Positions 51,112 through 60,073 are shown, counted from the first letter of the stretch. The stretch: 64,000 nucleotides of DNA from Deltaproteobacteria bacterium (GCA_013286765.1 JABDFB010000002.1:1-64000); one strand, 5' to 3'. Notes: generated by a model from the letters alone, not told the origin. Translations and numbers: made by a program.

Positions 51112-52607
51112 AAACTAAATTTTGCCAACCCAAAACCTGGCTGCCCAAAGTCGTGCAAAAACAAAAATGTATATTGTTTTTATTTATTTTAATGGCAAGT
51201 TTTATTCTAGTTACCTGTGCGGAGCCTGAGCAGGAAAATACCGGTAATACTCCTTCGTCGGGTGAGGACTCGTACACCGCCAATCCAAAGCCTCCTAGAG
51301 ACCCCTACCCAAGATTTCGTGGGCAGGACTATCGCGGAAATAAAAATTTCGCTTCGCTGATCAACAGTTTCAGAAAAGGTAGACTCGAAGTCACTCCATG
51401 GGCCGGCACTTTTTGGCCATATATTTTAAATGGAATTGCTATGCCAGTGATTCCTAATCTTACAATGACAGGATTAACTTCGGGACTAGTGCCGGAGTCC
51501 GGTACTAGTCCTGCTGGAAAGTATGACGCAGCTCGCGGCCGAAAAACAAGAGCACAAGACTGGGAGATTACTTATCACGGCAAAAAAGTCTCAGGCGTTG
51601 AAGGCTGGTGGGGCCATTGTAACGGTTGGGCGGCTGCCTCTGTTCTCTTTCCTGAGCCCAAAGAGCCGGTAAAAGTAAACGGAGTGGTTTTTGGTGTCGC
51701 TGATATTAAGGGTCTATTAACAGAAATAGGAATGTCAGTACTTGCAGATTTTTACGGTGAAAGAATGTATGATACTGATTCATATAGCTCACCTAAATAT
51801 TTCGATACGGTGCCGGATCAGTACTTTCTTGTCCTTACAAATTATATGGGGAATCTCAAGAAACCCATTCTCGTCGATCGATTCACTGGTCCCCAAGTTT
51901 GGAATCAACCTCTCGTTGCCTATGAATTTCAATATCCAAAACCCGAGGACTATCTCGGGAATACTCTTCAGGCACCCAATGTCTATCGGATCCGAGTGAC
52001 CTCCAAGATTTGGTGGGTTAATGATCTGGGTGTTCAACCGGATGCTATTACAGAGCCCTTTGATTTTTCGAACCCGGATGCCAATCCCTACGTTATGTCG
52101 CGAGACCTTTATATGGAGGTCTGGGTGGATGCTCCGATTAAATTCGATGCAACAGGAAAAATTACTTCTAGCGGCGATGTAATAGTGACGCGACAAGGAA
52201 GCACTTTAGTTGGTGGGGCATGGCACATGGATAACGTTGACGAGAATGAAAGATGGCCCGATTATATGTGGATTCCGTACGATATCACGGCACCGTCAGA
52301 TCCCGAGCAGGAATATATTAATCCACAAGTCGACTACCAATGGGTGAAAAAGCATTTGCTGGTTCCGGGTGGGCAAGACGATCCAACTGCTGTGCCAAGC
52401 CCTGTGGCCTCAGCACCACCGGTAAGTCCCATTCCGCGGCCAACTATTATTTCGAGTAGTCCGGGAAATCCGGAAGGGCGGCCCGGACTACCCGGGAGTT
52501 CTGCCACCCCTGTGCCAGTTCCGACACCAACGTCGCAGCCGGGAAGTCCGATCCCTAATCCAACACCATTACCGAACCCTAATCCGTCGCCAAGGCCTAT
52601 TATTTAG
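51108..52607 (+). CDS. Lipoprotein with transglutaminase-elicitor-like domain
   Basis: 499 residues. An N-terminal hydrophobic helix ends in LVTC, a good lipobox (Cys at about 37). The central domain has GWWGHCNGWAAASVLFPEP with Cys171 in the GHCNGWA block, which I recognise as the active-site area of the transglutaminase-elicitor family (papain-like fold). A later HMDN (with AWHMDNVDENERWPDYMWIP) may supply the His/Asp. The C-terminus from about 420 is a Pro/Ser-rich stalk. It would sit on the outer or inner membrane and cross-link or cleave proteins or murein peptides; the substrate is unknown. Family assignment is from memory of motifs. Confidence 0.6.
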   Translation: MKTKFCQPKTWLPKVVQKQKCILFLFILMASFILVTCAEPEQENTGNTPSSGEDSYTANPKPPRDPYPRFRGQDYRGNKNFASLINSFRKGRLEVTPWAGTFWPYILNGIAMPVIPNLTMTGLTSGLVPESGTSPAGKYDAARGRKTRAQDWEITYHGKKVSGVEGWWGHCNGWAAASVLFPEPKEPVKVNGVVFGVADIKGLLTEIGMSVLADFYGERMYDTDSYSSPKYFDTVPDQYFLVLTNYMGNLKKPILVDRFTGPQVWNQPLVAYEFQYPKPEDYLGNTLQAPNVYRIRVTSKIWWVNDLGVQPDAITEPFDFSNPDANPYVMSRDLYMEVWVDAPIKFDATGKITSSGDVIVTRQGSTLVGGAWHMDNVDENERWPDYMWIPYDITAPSDPEQEYINPQVDYQWVKKHLLVPGGQDDPTAVPSPVASAPPVSPIPRPTIISSSPGNPEGRPGLPGSSATPVPVPTPTSQPGSPIPNPTPLPNPNPSPRPII

Positions 52608-52750
52608 GAAGCAGAAGCTTTGATGAATTCTTCAAAATTTAGAATATTGTGGTATGGTGAGGTCGTTATTTTGTTTTATTGCTTCTTCTGAGTCTGCGGG
52701 CATAGTGCCCATATCCTCTGTAAGTTGCACCCAGGATCTAGGGAGATTAT

Positions 52751-53116
52751 ATGGGAAAGAAACTTTACGTAGGCAACCTACCTTTTTCAGCAACGGACCA
52801 AGCATTACAAGACATGTTCGCCCAGTGTGGAACGGTTGAATCAGTGAAAATTATTACAGACCGTGATTCTGGCAGAAGCAAAGGTTTTGGCTTTGTCGAA
52901 ATGGCCTCAGACGCGGAAGCGCAAGAAGCTATCAATCGATTTAATGGTTCCGAATTCGAAGGCCGTCAGATGACCGTCAATGAAGCTAAACCAATGGCTC
53001 CAAGAACAGGTGGCGGTGGAGGCCGAGGCGGTTTTGGTGGTGGCGGCGGCGGCGGAGGTCGAGGCGGCTTTGGCGGTGGTGGTGGCGGCGGAGGCCGCGG
53101 TGGTCGTCGATACTAA
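52751..53116 (+). CDS. Glycine-rich RRM RNA-binding protein
   Basis: 121 residues. One RRM domain with RNP2 LYVGNL (5-10) and RNP1 KGFGFVEM (44-51), followed by a 35-residue tail of GGGGGRGGFGG repeats. This is the cyanobacterial/deltaproteobacterial Rbp type, usually an abundant RNA chaperone, often cold- or stress-related. AGGGAGATT just before ATG 52751 is the ribosome site. A small GGGC/GCCC hairpin lies in the leader near 52700. Confidence 0.92.
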   Translation: MGKKLYVGNLPFSATDQALQDMFAQCGTVESVKIITDRDSGRSKGFGFVEMASDAEAQEAINRFNGSEFEGRQMTVNEAKPMAPRTGGGGGRGGFGGGGGGGGRGGFGGGGGGGGRGGRRY

Positions 53117-53188
53117 AGATACTAAGTGTACGCCTCGCATCAGGCTATTTGACACCCGAATTTCAGACCTGTATAACCATTCCTACAT

Positions 53189-53473
53189 ATGTTTGGAATT
53201 TCGGGTGAACACCTACTTATTTTGGGAATAGTCCTTCTAATCTTTGGCCCTAGGCGGTTGCCGGAACTAGGTAACACAATGGGAAAAGCAATTAGGAATT
53301 TCAAAGACGCTCTCTCTGGAGTTGAAGAAGCGAAATTTCGAAAATTAGAGGAAGAGAAGGAAGAAGCGAAGCGATTAGCAGCGATGGACTCGGCAGGTGT
53401 AGCAGCCGCGGCCACCCAGTCTCAGACTGTCTCTGCTAAGGTAAATAGTAGTCCAAATCAGCACCAAAGTTAG
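53189..53473 (+). CDS. tatA: Sec-independent translocase subunit TatA
   Basis: 94 residues. MFGISGEHLLILGIVLLIFGPRRLPELGNTMGKAIRNFKDAL is the TatA/E pattern: a short membrane helix, the FGP hinge and an amphipathic helix, followed by a charged and then Ala/Ser-rich tail. It forms the pore complex of twin-arginine export with TatC, which is not in the window. It is followed by hpt after 13 bases. Confidence 0.92.
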   Translation: MFGISGEHLLILGIVLLIFGPRRLPELGNTMGKAIRNFKDALSGVEEAKFRKLEEEKEEAKRLAAMDSAGVAAAATQSQTVSAKVNSSPNQHQS

Positions 53474-53486
53474 AATAGACCGGATT

Positions 53487-54032
53487 ATGGCTCCCCCTAT
53501 GATGGATGAAAGAAATTTTACTAAATATTTGAATCGGCACGAAATAGACGCTCTCGTAATCAGAGTGGCAGAGGCGATCAATAACGACTACAAAGATAAG
53601 AAGGTAGTGTTGGTTGCCGTACTTAAAGGCGCCATTTTATTCCTAGCAGATTTGGTTCGCCATCTAGATTTAGATCTTGAAATCGAATTTGTACGACTCT
53701 CGAGCTACGGCAAGGCTAGGGCTTCGAGCGGAACGGTAACACTTCTTAAAGATATTCAAAGCGACATTCGCGGAAAGCACGTTTTGATTGTCGAGGAAAT
53801 TATCGATAGTGGTCGTACTCTGAAATTTCTCTACGATCGACTAAAAGCTTCCAATCCAGCCTCCGTTGAAATCGTCACTTTACTCGACAAGGCTTCTAAA
53901 AGAATGGTCGACGTACCGGTGAAATACGTAGGCAAACTGGTGGAAGATCAGTTCTTGATCGGATATGGCCTAGACCTCGAGGAGCACTGTCGCAATCTTT
54001 CCGAGATATACTATTTGAAATACCCGAATTAG
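53487..54032 (+). CDS. hpt: Hypoxanthine phosphoribosyltransferase
   Basis: Salvage of hypoxanthine/guanine with PRPP to IMP/GMP. 181 residues. VLVAVLKGAILFLADLVRHL, VRLSSYGKARASSG (the flexible loop with Ser-Tyr) and HVLIVEEIIDSGRTLKFLYD (about 98-117, PRPP site) are typical; VEDQFLIGYGLDLEE is the purine-binding end. The PRPP motif reads VEEIIDSG where most members have VEDIIDTG, so the second acidic residue is Glu104 rather than Asp. It complements the deo operon by re-using freed bases. Confidence 0.92.
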   Translation: MAPPMMDERNFTKYLNRHEIDALVIRVAEAINNDYKDKKVVLVAVLKGAILFLADLVRHLDLDLEIEFVRLSSYGKARASSGTVTLLKDIQSDIRGKHVLIVEEIIDSGRTLKFLYDRLKASNPASVEIVTLLDKASKRMVDVPVKYVGKLVEDQFLIGYGLDLEEHCRNLSEIYYLKYPN

Positions 54033-54051
54033 GGTTTCGTAGGTAATCCAA

Positions 54052-54080
54052 TTGACCTTCGCTCGACTCTTGGTTAAGGT
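54052..54080 (+). promoter_or_regulatory. Promoter of the tRNA-Pro gene
   Basis: TTGACC (54052-54057), a 17-base spacer and TAAGGT (54075-54080) place the start point about 20 bases before the mature tRNA 5' end. Good -35, weaker -10. Confidence 0.5.
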
Positions 54081-54105
54081 GCACTTCCAATCTTTTTTTC
54101 TCTGA

Positions 54106-54180
54106 CGGGGCGTAGCGCAGCCTGGCTAGCGCACTTGCTTTGGGAGCAAGGGGTCGTGGGTTCGAATCCCGCCGCCCCGA
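54106..54180 (+). tRNA. tRNA-Pro (anticodon UGG)
   Basis: 75 bases without encoded CCA. Acceptor CGGGGCG (54106-54112) pairs with CGCCCCG (54173-54179), discriminator A54180. The anticodon stem CTTGC/GCAAG closes loop TTTGGGA, giving anticodon TGG. The T arm shows GTGGGTTCGAATCCCGC with the usual GTTCGAAT core. CCA must be added by nucleotidyltransferase. Confidence 0.95.
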
Positions 54181-54206
54181 TCAACCCGCCGCAGGCGGTT
54201 GATCGG
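54177..54206 (+). terminator. Terminator hairpin overlapping the tRNA 3' end
   Basis: CCGATCAAC from 54177 and GGCGGTTGATCGG (54194-54206) pair over about 12 base pairs with one bulged C and loop GCA. The left arm starts with the last four bases of the tRNA, so hairpin and mature acceptor stem compete. A second AT-rich hairpin (54218-54225 with 54229-54236, loop AAA, ending in six T) follows and may complete termination. Confidence 0.7.
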
Positions 54207-54284
54207 TATGTAATATTAAAAAATCAAAGATTTTTTGTACCCGATTTTCCACCTTGACGGGGTCAGTAGTGCTTTAGACTTAAC

Positions 54285-54312
54285 TTGAATAGTTAGCTAA
54301 ATTCTTTATATT
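54285..54312 (+). promoter_or_regulatory. Promoter with start point at the GTG codon of the next gene
   Basis: TTGAAT (54285-54290), 16 bases and TATATT (54307-54312) form a good sigma-70-like pair. Transcription would begin near 54319, the GTG start of the 1464-residue protein, so the mRNA could be leaderless. Confidence 0.45.
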
Positions 54313-54318
54313 AGCGCA

Positions 54319-57300
54319 GTGAGTCATGCACTAAAATATATCGTTTCATTCAATATACTTATAATTATTTCAGTAGCCTTTCCTGCCCACGCTTCTGATA
54401 CCACGCCTCGCGAAACCACTAAGTACTTAGAAGAAAATAAAGTATCGGAATGCATAGAGGATCAATTAATGGAAGCGCTTGCGAAAAGCGATGTTCCAAG
54501 AGTCATTCGCCTTTTGAATCCGCCTACAAGCTGTAATCAAGAACGAGCTTCCTCTCACCGACGCCGAGAAATCGATTGGCAAAAGGGTGTCTCAGGGCAT
54601 GAGAAGGTTTTGGAGGACCTTGTGATCGCAACAGAAGAACCAGAAATAGTTGAGGAAGTACTGAAACACGAGCCCAAGCTAAAAGGATATCATTTCAGAT
54701 ACCAAACGGTAAGAAGACTAGCTGAAGTCCTACATGCCTACTACAGGACGGGATCTAATAAGAAAGAGTTAGCAAAACGCATCCTAAAACTTGAAAAGAT
54801 TTTTGAGATGTTGGTAAGGCAACCTGGCTATTTTGCTCTTCCTATAAATGTCGACCGTCTAAAAGATATGCCAGCTGGAGTAAAAGCGAGATATTATGAT
54901 CGATTTTTGCTGAACAATTTGCCAACTCTGTATCGCGCATTATTAGAGCAATTTTGGAGCGAGCTCGGCAATGTTTTTTCCGACGACGTTCCTCGTACAC
55001 TAAATAAAAAACATTATCTAAAACTTGTTGTTTCTAACTCCGAAATCGAAACAGGGATAAGAAGGAGCCTCTCAGATCAAAGAATGAGTCCGGAAACTCG
55101 ACAGCAAGAAATTGAAGATTTGCTCGAAAAAGTGCCCCCTGGGCTTACCCCCAGTCAGAGGTTACTTGTATTTAATTCGATCGACCCGGAGACCGGTTTA
55201 AGCCCTTTAGAATTAACAGCAAGCAGAGGAGATTTCACTACCGTCTTTCAACTATTAGATGTTGTTCCTTTTCCATCTTCGAAGCTATCTCAGAAAGAAA
55301 AGCTTCAATTTCTTTTAGAAGAAATGAGAAGAGACTCCAGACTTCATTTTCATCGTAAAGACTTGATTTCAGGTATACGGACTTTTATAAAAAGCCTTGA
55401 TACGACGGAAGAAGACAAAAGTGAGGCCAAAGTACCCAAATTAAGCGAATTACCTAAAGCCGATAACAAAGAGGAGAGTTCAGCGATTACTAGAGAAGCT
55501 CTCAGGGAATTTCCTAGAGCATTTAAAGATTTTGTCCCTTTTCTTTACACGCATAGCGAACTCTGCTCAAGTATTGAACAATCGATCTCGAACGATCAGG
55601 TAGAAGTTTTTAAATATTTATCAAATATAGAAGATTCTGGCTTGAGATATCAAGACTGGGTGGATATGAATGGAATATTAATACCCGAGGCACTCAGAAG
55701 TGATTATGATTCAAACTATGCTCAAAGACTCCCATTTGCTGTTAGAGAAAATCTCTTCAAACGACTTGAGAAAGCCCTAAAAGACAATGCGCTCAACATC
55801 CTGAACGCTATTGCAAAGATTCCGAACATTAGGAGAACTCTTGCTCCATCTAATGCAAAGGATACTCGAGGAAGCGATCTGGCAAAGATATTTGTGAGTA
55901 GGATTAATCCAGCCGACGATCGCCAGCTCAAAGCGGCTGTCACCGTTGTAAGAGTGGGGATTTTAACGCCGAAAGATTTTTTTTATATATTGCATGAAGG
56001 AGGAGGAGAAAAAGTCTTCCAATCTCTCCTAGCGCTGAAATATCTGGGCACCGGTAGTTTTACCGAGGGGCTAAGTTTGGCTGATTTTCAACAAGCCGCG
56101 AAGACTCATTCTTATCATTCTATCGAAGAATTTGAACCGTTAAAAGATAAACTGACTGGAAGATCCATATTAACATTTTTGTTGGATTTATTTTTTTCTA
56201 GCGAAGGAGAAAAGGCCGCTGAATTGGGAAGAGACATTGTGACGGCCTTCACATCAGGCGAAGTCCTGTCAGTTGAAAATTTAAGACTGATTAGGAGTTA
56301 TAAAGATTCACAAATTTCAAAAAAGCTCGGTTTTGATCAAGTTTATAGGGTCGCTATGATTCAGGTTGCCTCGAGAGCTTTGAGTCGAGGAGAGACGGAA
56401 GAAGTATTGCAGGTCTTTGACGATTTTGGCTTCACTCCGGTCAGAGCAGAAGATTATCAGATGGTAGAAAAGACCAGTCCAGAATATTTGGAGCCTCTTT
56501 TAGGGGAGCTCTTACGTAGTCAAAAAGTGAGATCCGTAGACGCAAAGCCGTGGAGCCAGCTTGTGATTAAGAAGAATCTTCGAAAGGTCGCGGAACCTCT
56601 TTTGCTTTTCATCCTTAAAAGCATAAAATCTACAGCACCAGATCCTATGCTGCCGGATCAGACATCGGAACTATGTGCTACTGCAATTCGTCTTTTGAAA
56701 TTTCATGGCCCGGTAGGAGATTCCGTAATGGAAATTCTGATGAGGCACAAAGAGTCCCCGGAGTTTGCCGAAATCTACGTGCTTGCGATGGTGAAAGCTC
56801 TACAAAAGGCTGCCCACAATGGGGATTCTGAAGTTGTTTTAAGAATCATGGGGGAGCTGGACAAACCCGAACTGATTTCTTCACTTGAGAAAGTCCCTGC
56901 AAAAACGGTTGAAACTGTCTTTAATGAACTCGTTTCAATGAATAAGATTCGACCCGAAGATGTAAAACTATGGGCACGGTTAGCCATTCAAAAAGGCCTT
57001 AGAAACGTAGCCCGTGGACTTGAGCAAAGGTTTTCGGCCATTACAGATGCGATTGGAAAAGGAGATGGAGATACTGCAACGGTGCTCTTGGAGCTTCACG
57101 GTCCGGTGGAGCCGCATTCTCTCCCACCGAAAGAGCTGCGAGACACTATCCTCAAGACAAGAAAACAGGACAATCCAAATTTGTCAGGAGTGTATGAGGT
57201 CGCGGTACGCAATGGGATTTTAAAAGATGAAAGCAAAGCCATGGGCCAAGAGGCGAAAAGTGAGATGGACCTTGAAGCGGTTGCCAGGGGCTTGGTTGTT

Positions 57301-58713
57301 AATCGCGAAATTCATGCTTTCACAAAAATATCTCCAAAGGAATTAAAAAAAGAACAAGAAGAGTTTTTGAAACGCCCGGAAATTCAAAAATTGAAGTGTT
57401 CGACTTTAGCTGCGTACTTTGACCAACTTTTCAAACCTGGCGAAGTTGTAAACCAGACGCTAGTGGCCGCTTTACCTAGGAATGATCCAAATTATCTTGA
57501 TCCTGCGAGTTTCAAGGATTTTACCTCTAATCCACCGACAACTCTGAGTATAGAAAATGCCAGAAAAGGGATCCAGACGGTGATTGGCCTCTGCGATGAG
57601 GAGTCAAAAACACCAGGCGACGTCGCTCTGCACGCGCAATATGTGACTAAGAAAGCGATTGAAAAAATCGAGAAGATGAAAGAGGCCGAGGATGGTGTAG
57701 TCCAAAAATTGATGGCAGCAAAGGAAATGAAAGAGGATCTGACGGAAAGATTTGCTGAGTTGACCAGACAGAGGACTCATTTACAACGTACTAGAGCGGA
57801 TGCCATTCACAATTCTCTCGTTATTGTGGCGTCTGCGGGACAGCATTGCTCAACGGGTCAGCAGTCGGGTTTGGTCACTATCGAGGGAGTGTTAAAAATT
57901 GGTGCTACCCAAAAAACACCAGCAAGTCTGAGGGAACATCTTCTACAGGCGCTCGATCGGAAACGAGAAGAAATCTATCTAAAAGTAATTGAATTTCTCG
58001 ATGATCAAGAAACTGGTGCAACGAATTTTATGGGAAGAGATCTTCTGTGGAAGGATCTTGGTATTCTGAGTCCTCCTCCTACCGGTTTCCCACAGTATTA
58101 CTATCGAAGTCCTGACTATCAAGCTTGGGGTCCGAATAAGGTCGCTCATAAAAAAGTGTTCAAACCCTTATCCCCATCCGCATTTAAATCCTTAGTCGAA
58201 CGTCGTTTTTTTTACGGAAAAATTGGCTATAAAAGGTTACCCGATTGGGGTTTTAGATATACGAGAAATGAAAAAGATGAGCTGGCAAGATCGCATCCAG
58301 GTTATACGGTAGAAATGATTGCGAAAACTGTTTTAGATGCTCTTGCTAAAGACCCGACATACAATGAAGATTTAATCGAAGTGATGCGCTCGGCAGTCCC
58401 CTATAAAGACGTTTGGGAATGGGCAAAAGGAAATGTTGCACTCTATCGAAGATTCAATTTTGAGGAGCCAACTTTTAAACGAGGGCCCGGGGATGAGGTG
58501 ACCTCTGAAATTGACTGGGAAAAGGATTTAAACACTGAAGAGAGAGAAAGACTTTCTGAGGTTTTGACTGAGGAATATATTAAATACAAACAATACGTCG
58601 TATTGAAGGAGAACGAAAAAAAATCAAATGTATTTGTACTTAACCCATCCAGCGAAGAAGCTCTTAGAGTTCTACTTAAAGGATTGGGCGTGGTCATTAG
58701 TTCGGAATTATGA
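54319..58713 (+). CDS. Giant exported helical-repeat protein, function unknown
   Basis: 1464 residues with a signal peptide (IVSFNILIIISVAFPAHAS). GTG 54319 is the only usable start before the signal peptide. The long middle part is built of helices, with an ankyrin-like unit at about 290-313 (ETGLSPLELTASRGDFTTVF) and several ARM/HEAT-like leucine-rich stretches. Near residues 1165-1190 is VASAGQHCSTGQQSGLVTIEG, with His1176-Cys1177 in an otherwise Cys-poor protein; it reminds me of catalytic-Cys loops but I cannot name a family. The last 300 residues are Tyr/Trp/Pro-rich and possibly globular. A host- or prey-interaction role is only a guess from export and architecture. Confidence 0.75.
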   Translation: MSHALKYIVSFNILIIISVAFPAHASDTTPRETTKYLEENKVSECIEDQLMEALAKSDVPRVIRLLNPPTSCNQERASSHRRREIDWQKGVSGHEKVLEDLVIATEEPEIVEEVLKHEPKLKGYHFRYQTVRRLAEVLHAYYRTGSNKKELAKRILKLEKIFEMLVRQPGYFALPINVDRLKDMPAGVKARYYDRFLLNNLPTLYRALLEQFWSELGNVFSDDVPRTLNKKHYLKLVVSNSEIETGIRRSLSDQRMSPETRQQEIEDLLEKVPPGLTPSQRLLVFNSIDPETGLSPLELTASRGDFTTVFQLLDVVPFPSSKLSQKEKLQFLLEEMRRDSRLHFHRKDLISGIRTFIKSLDTTEEDKSEAKVPKLSELPKADNKEESSAITREALREFPRAFKDFVPFLYTHSELCSSIEQSISNDQVEVFKYLSNIEDSGLRYQDWVDMNGILIPEALRSDYDSNYAQRLPFAVRENLFKRLEKALKDNALNILNAIAKIPNIRRTLAPSNAKDTRGSDLAKIFVSRINPADDRQLKAAVTVVRVGILTPKDFFYILHEGGGEKVFQSLLALKYLGTGSFTEGLSLADFQQAAKTHSYHSIEEFEPLKDKLTGRSILTFLLDLFFSSEGEKAAELGRDIVTAFTSGEVLSVENLRLIRSYKDSQISKKLGFDQVYRVAMIQVASRALSRGETEEVLQVFDDFGFTPVRAEDYQMVEKTSPEYLEPLLGELLRSQKVRSVDAKPWSQLVIKKNLRKVAEPLLLFILKSIKSTAPDPMLPDQTSELCATAIRLLKFHGPVGDSVMEILMRHKESPEFAEIYVLAMVKALQKAAHNGDSEVVLRIMGELDKPELISSLEKVPAKTVETVFNELVSMNKIRPEDVKLWARLAIQKGLRNVARGLEQRFSAITDAIGKGDGDTATVLLELHGPVEPHSLPPKELRDTILKTRKQDNPNLSGVYEVAVRNGILKDESKAMGQEAKSEMDLEAVARGLVVNREIHAFTKISPKELKKEQEEFLKRPEIQKLKCSTLAAYFDQLFKPGEVVNQTLVAALPRNDPNYLDPASFKDFTSNPPTTLSIENARKGIQTVIGLCDEESKTPGDVALHAQYVTKKAIEKIEKMKEAEDGVVQKLMAAKEMKEDLTERFAELTRQRTHLQRTRADAIHNSLVIVASAGQHCSTGQQSGLVTIEGVLKIGATQKTPASLREHLLQALDRKREEIYLKVIEFLDDQETGATNFMGRDLLWKDLGILSPPPTGFPQYYYRSPDYQAWGPNKVAHKKVFKPLSPSAFKSLVERRFFYGKIGYKRLPDWGFRYTRNEKDELARSHPGYTVEMIAKTVLDALAKDPTYNEDLIEVMRSAVPYKDVWEWAKGNVALYRRFNFEEPTFKRGPGDEVTSEIDWEKDLNTEERERLSEVLTEEYIKYKQYVVLKENEKKSNVFVLNPSSEEALRVLLKGLGVVISSEL

Positions 58714-58733
58714 CGCTATTTGATCATACTGCC

Positions 58734-58764
58734 CCGATCCTGCGAGCGAAGGTAGGATGATCGG
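58734..58764 (+). terminator. Terminator after the giant exported protein
   Basis: CCGATC (58734-58739) and GATCGG (58759-58764) pair, with an alternative inner pairing ATCCT/AGGAT, followed by TTATTTCTTT. It lies 20 bases after the stop. Confidence 0.55.
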
Positions 58765-58856
58765 TTATTTCTTTGTATTCCCGATACCTTATTTCGTACT
58801 GTGTCGATTTTGACTCATCTATATTTTATGCGGGCATACCTATAAAATATTTAAAT

Positions 58857-60014
58857 ATGGGTAATAGATACAATTTGGTTCTTTCGTTCATTGTAGCGAC
58901 ATCGTGGATTTCTTCCAGTGCTGCTTTGGCTGGTGATAATAATAAGAATGATATCAGTATATTTACTGGCGAAAAAATTGAAAGAATTAGAACTAGCATT
59001 GATGAAGACGACTCTGTGCCCGCATGTATCAAGCACCAGGGCATGACTACACTAGACGCTGTTCATAAACATATTAAAGGCGTGTCGGCTGAGGAAGCAT
59101 CCGAAACGGGTGTGCTCTTCGATTTCGATGGAGTAATAAGTAATAATCAAGGTGGATCCAGTGTAATTGATGACATTAAAACAATACCGCGTCGGGAAAC
59201 TAGTGGATTGACTGGTCCTGACGTATTTAATCAAAGTTTAGAGAAAGGCATGACAACGGTAATTGCCTCGGCAGCTCGGAACTTTTATCATACGGCACAA
59301 AAACTTGAAGACGTAGGACTTTTCGAGAACGCTGGATTAGATAAGAATAACTTTGAAGTTAATAAAAAGACTGGACGAATTGTTGGCTTTTCGAAAGCCT
59401 TTTTAGAAAAGGCTTGCACTTCTTTGGAGGAGGGACGGACGGTTATGCCTGTTCCAAAAGAAGCGGATGCTGTAAAGGTGAAAGGTACTAAAGAAAGCTT
59501 CCAGGTAAGACCCCAAGGTGAATGCCCACAAGGCAAATATTTTGGCTTCGTTCAGGGAAAAGTCGCATCGCTGCGTTCTCATAAGGGGATTGCTCCAAAA
59601 GGTGCTCAGCTTACTGGTGAAGCGGTTTATACAAACAAAGCTGCTGCATTCAAGGCTGTCGACGACAGCGAAAGATTGAGAAATAGGAATAGAAAACCGC
59701 TAAAAAAATTTATAATTGTCGAAGATAATATTGAGCGTATTAAGGAATTTGAAAAAGAAATAAGGGCAGCTTATGGTCCAGATGTGGAAGTCGAATGTTT
59801 CCATTTGGTACCTCCGGTGAACTCTAAAGAGACAGCAGCAGAGCAGACCGCTTCGCCCGAGAGTCGCAATAGTCGCGGTCGGAGTGAGGCAGTATACGAA
59901 CCACCGAAAGATCTAGCAGATTGCAATACTATAGAAAACTCTAACATCACCTTTCTCCAGAAGGCACGCAGAGCTATCAGAAACGTTTTCGGCTTTTCTC
60001 TCAGGGGAAATTAG
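58857..60014 (+). CDS. Exported HAD-like protein
   Basis: About 385 residues from ATG 58857, which starts a signal peptide (RYNLVLSFIVATSWISSSAALA). The open frame reaches back to 58773 without a good start. VLFDFDGVIS holds the HAD motif I pair Asp89 and Asp91; VIASAA is a possible motif II; KKFIIVEDNIERIKEF (about 284-299) looks like motif IV with Glu-Asp. A long insert lies between. Resembles the secreted DUF2608-type HAD proteins of intracellular bacteria, but this is memory of pattern only. The C-terminal 80 residues are disordered and end in a basic hydrophobic segment. Confidence 0.6.
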   Translation: MGNRYNLVLSFIVATSWISSSAALAGDNNKNDISIFTGEKIERIRTSIDEDDSVPACIKHQGMTTLDAVHKHIKGVSAEEASETGVLFDFDGVISNNQGGSSVIDDIKTIPRRETSGLTGPDVFNQSLEKGMTTVIASAARNFYHTAQKLEDVGLFENAGLDKNNFEVNKKTGRIVGFSKAFLEKACTSLEEGRTVMPVPKEADAVKVKGTKESFQVRPQGECPQGKYFGFVQGKVASLRSHKGIAPKGAQLTGEAVYTNKAAAFKAVDDSERLRNRNRKPLKKFIIVEDNIERIKEFEKEIRAAYGPDVEVECFHLVPPVNSKETAAEQTASPESRNSRGRSEAVYEPPKDLADCNTIENSNITFLQKARRAIRNVFGFSLRGN

Positions 60015-60073
60015 GTCGTCACTTTTTCTTAGGATCGGATTTACTTTTCGGCTGTGGCGCGTGCCGAGTTATC

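Noticed and set aside
52654..52839. 61-codon frame overlapping the RRM protein start
   Set aside because: The RRM frame has strong motifs and a good ribosome site; this frame is a shadow.
53009..53113. GGN repeats in the RRM gene as a separate tandem-repeat or mobile element
   Set aside because: They encode the Gly-rich tail typical of this protein family and stay in frame.
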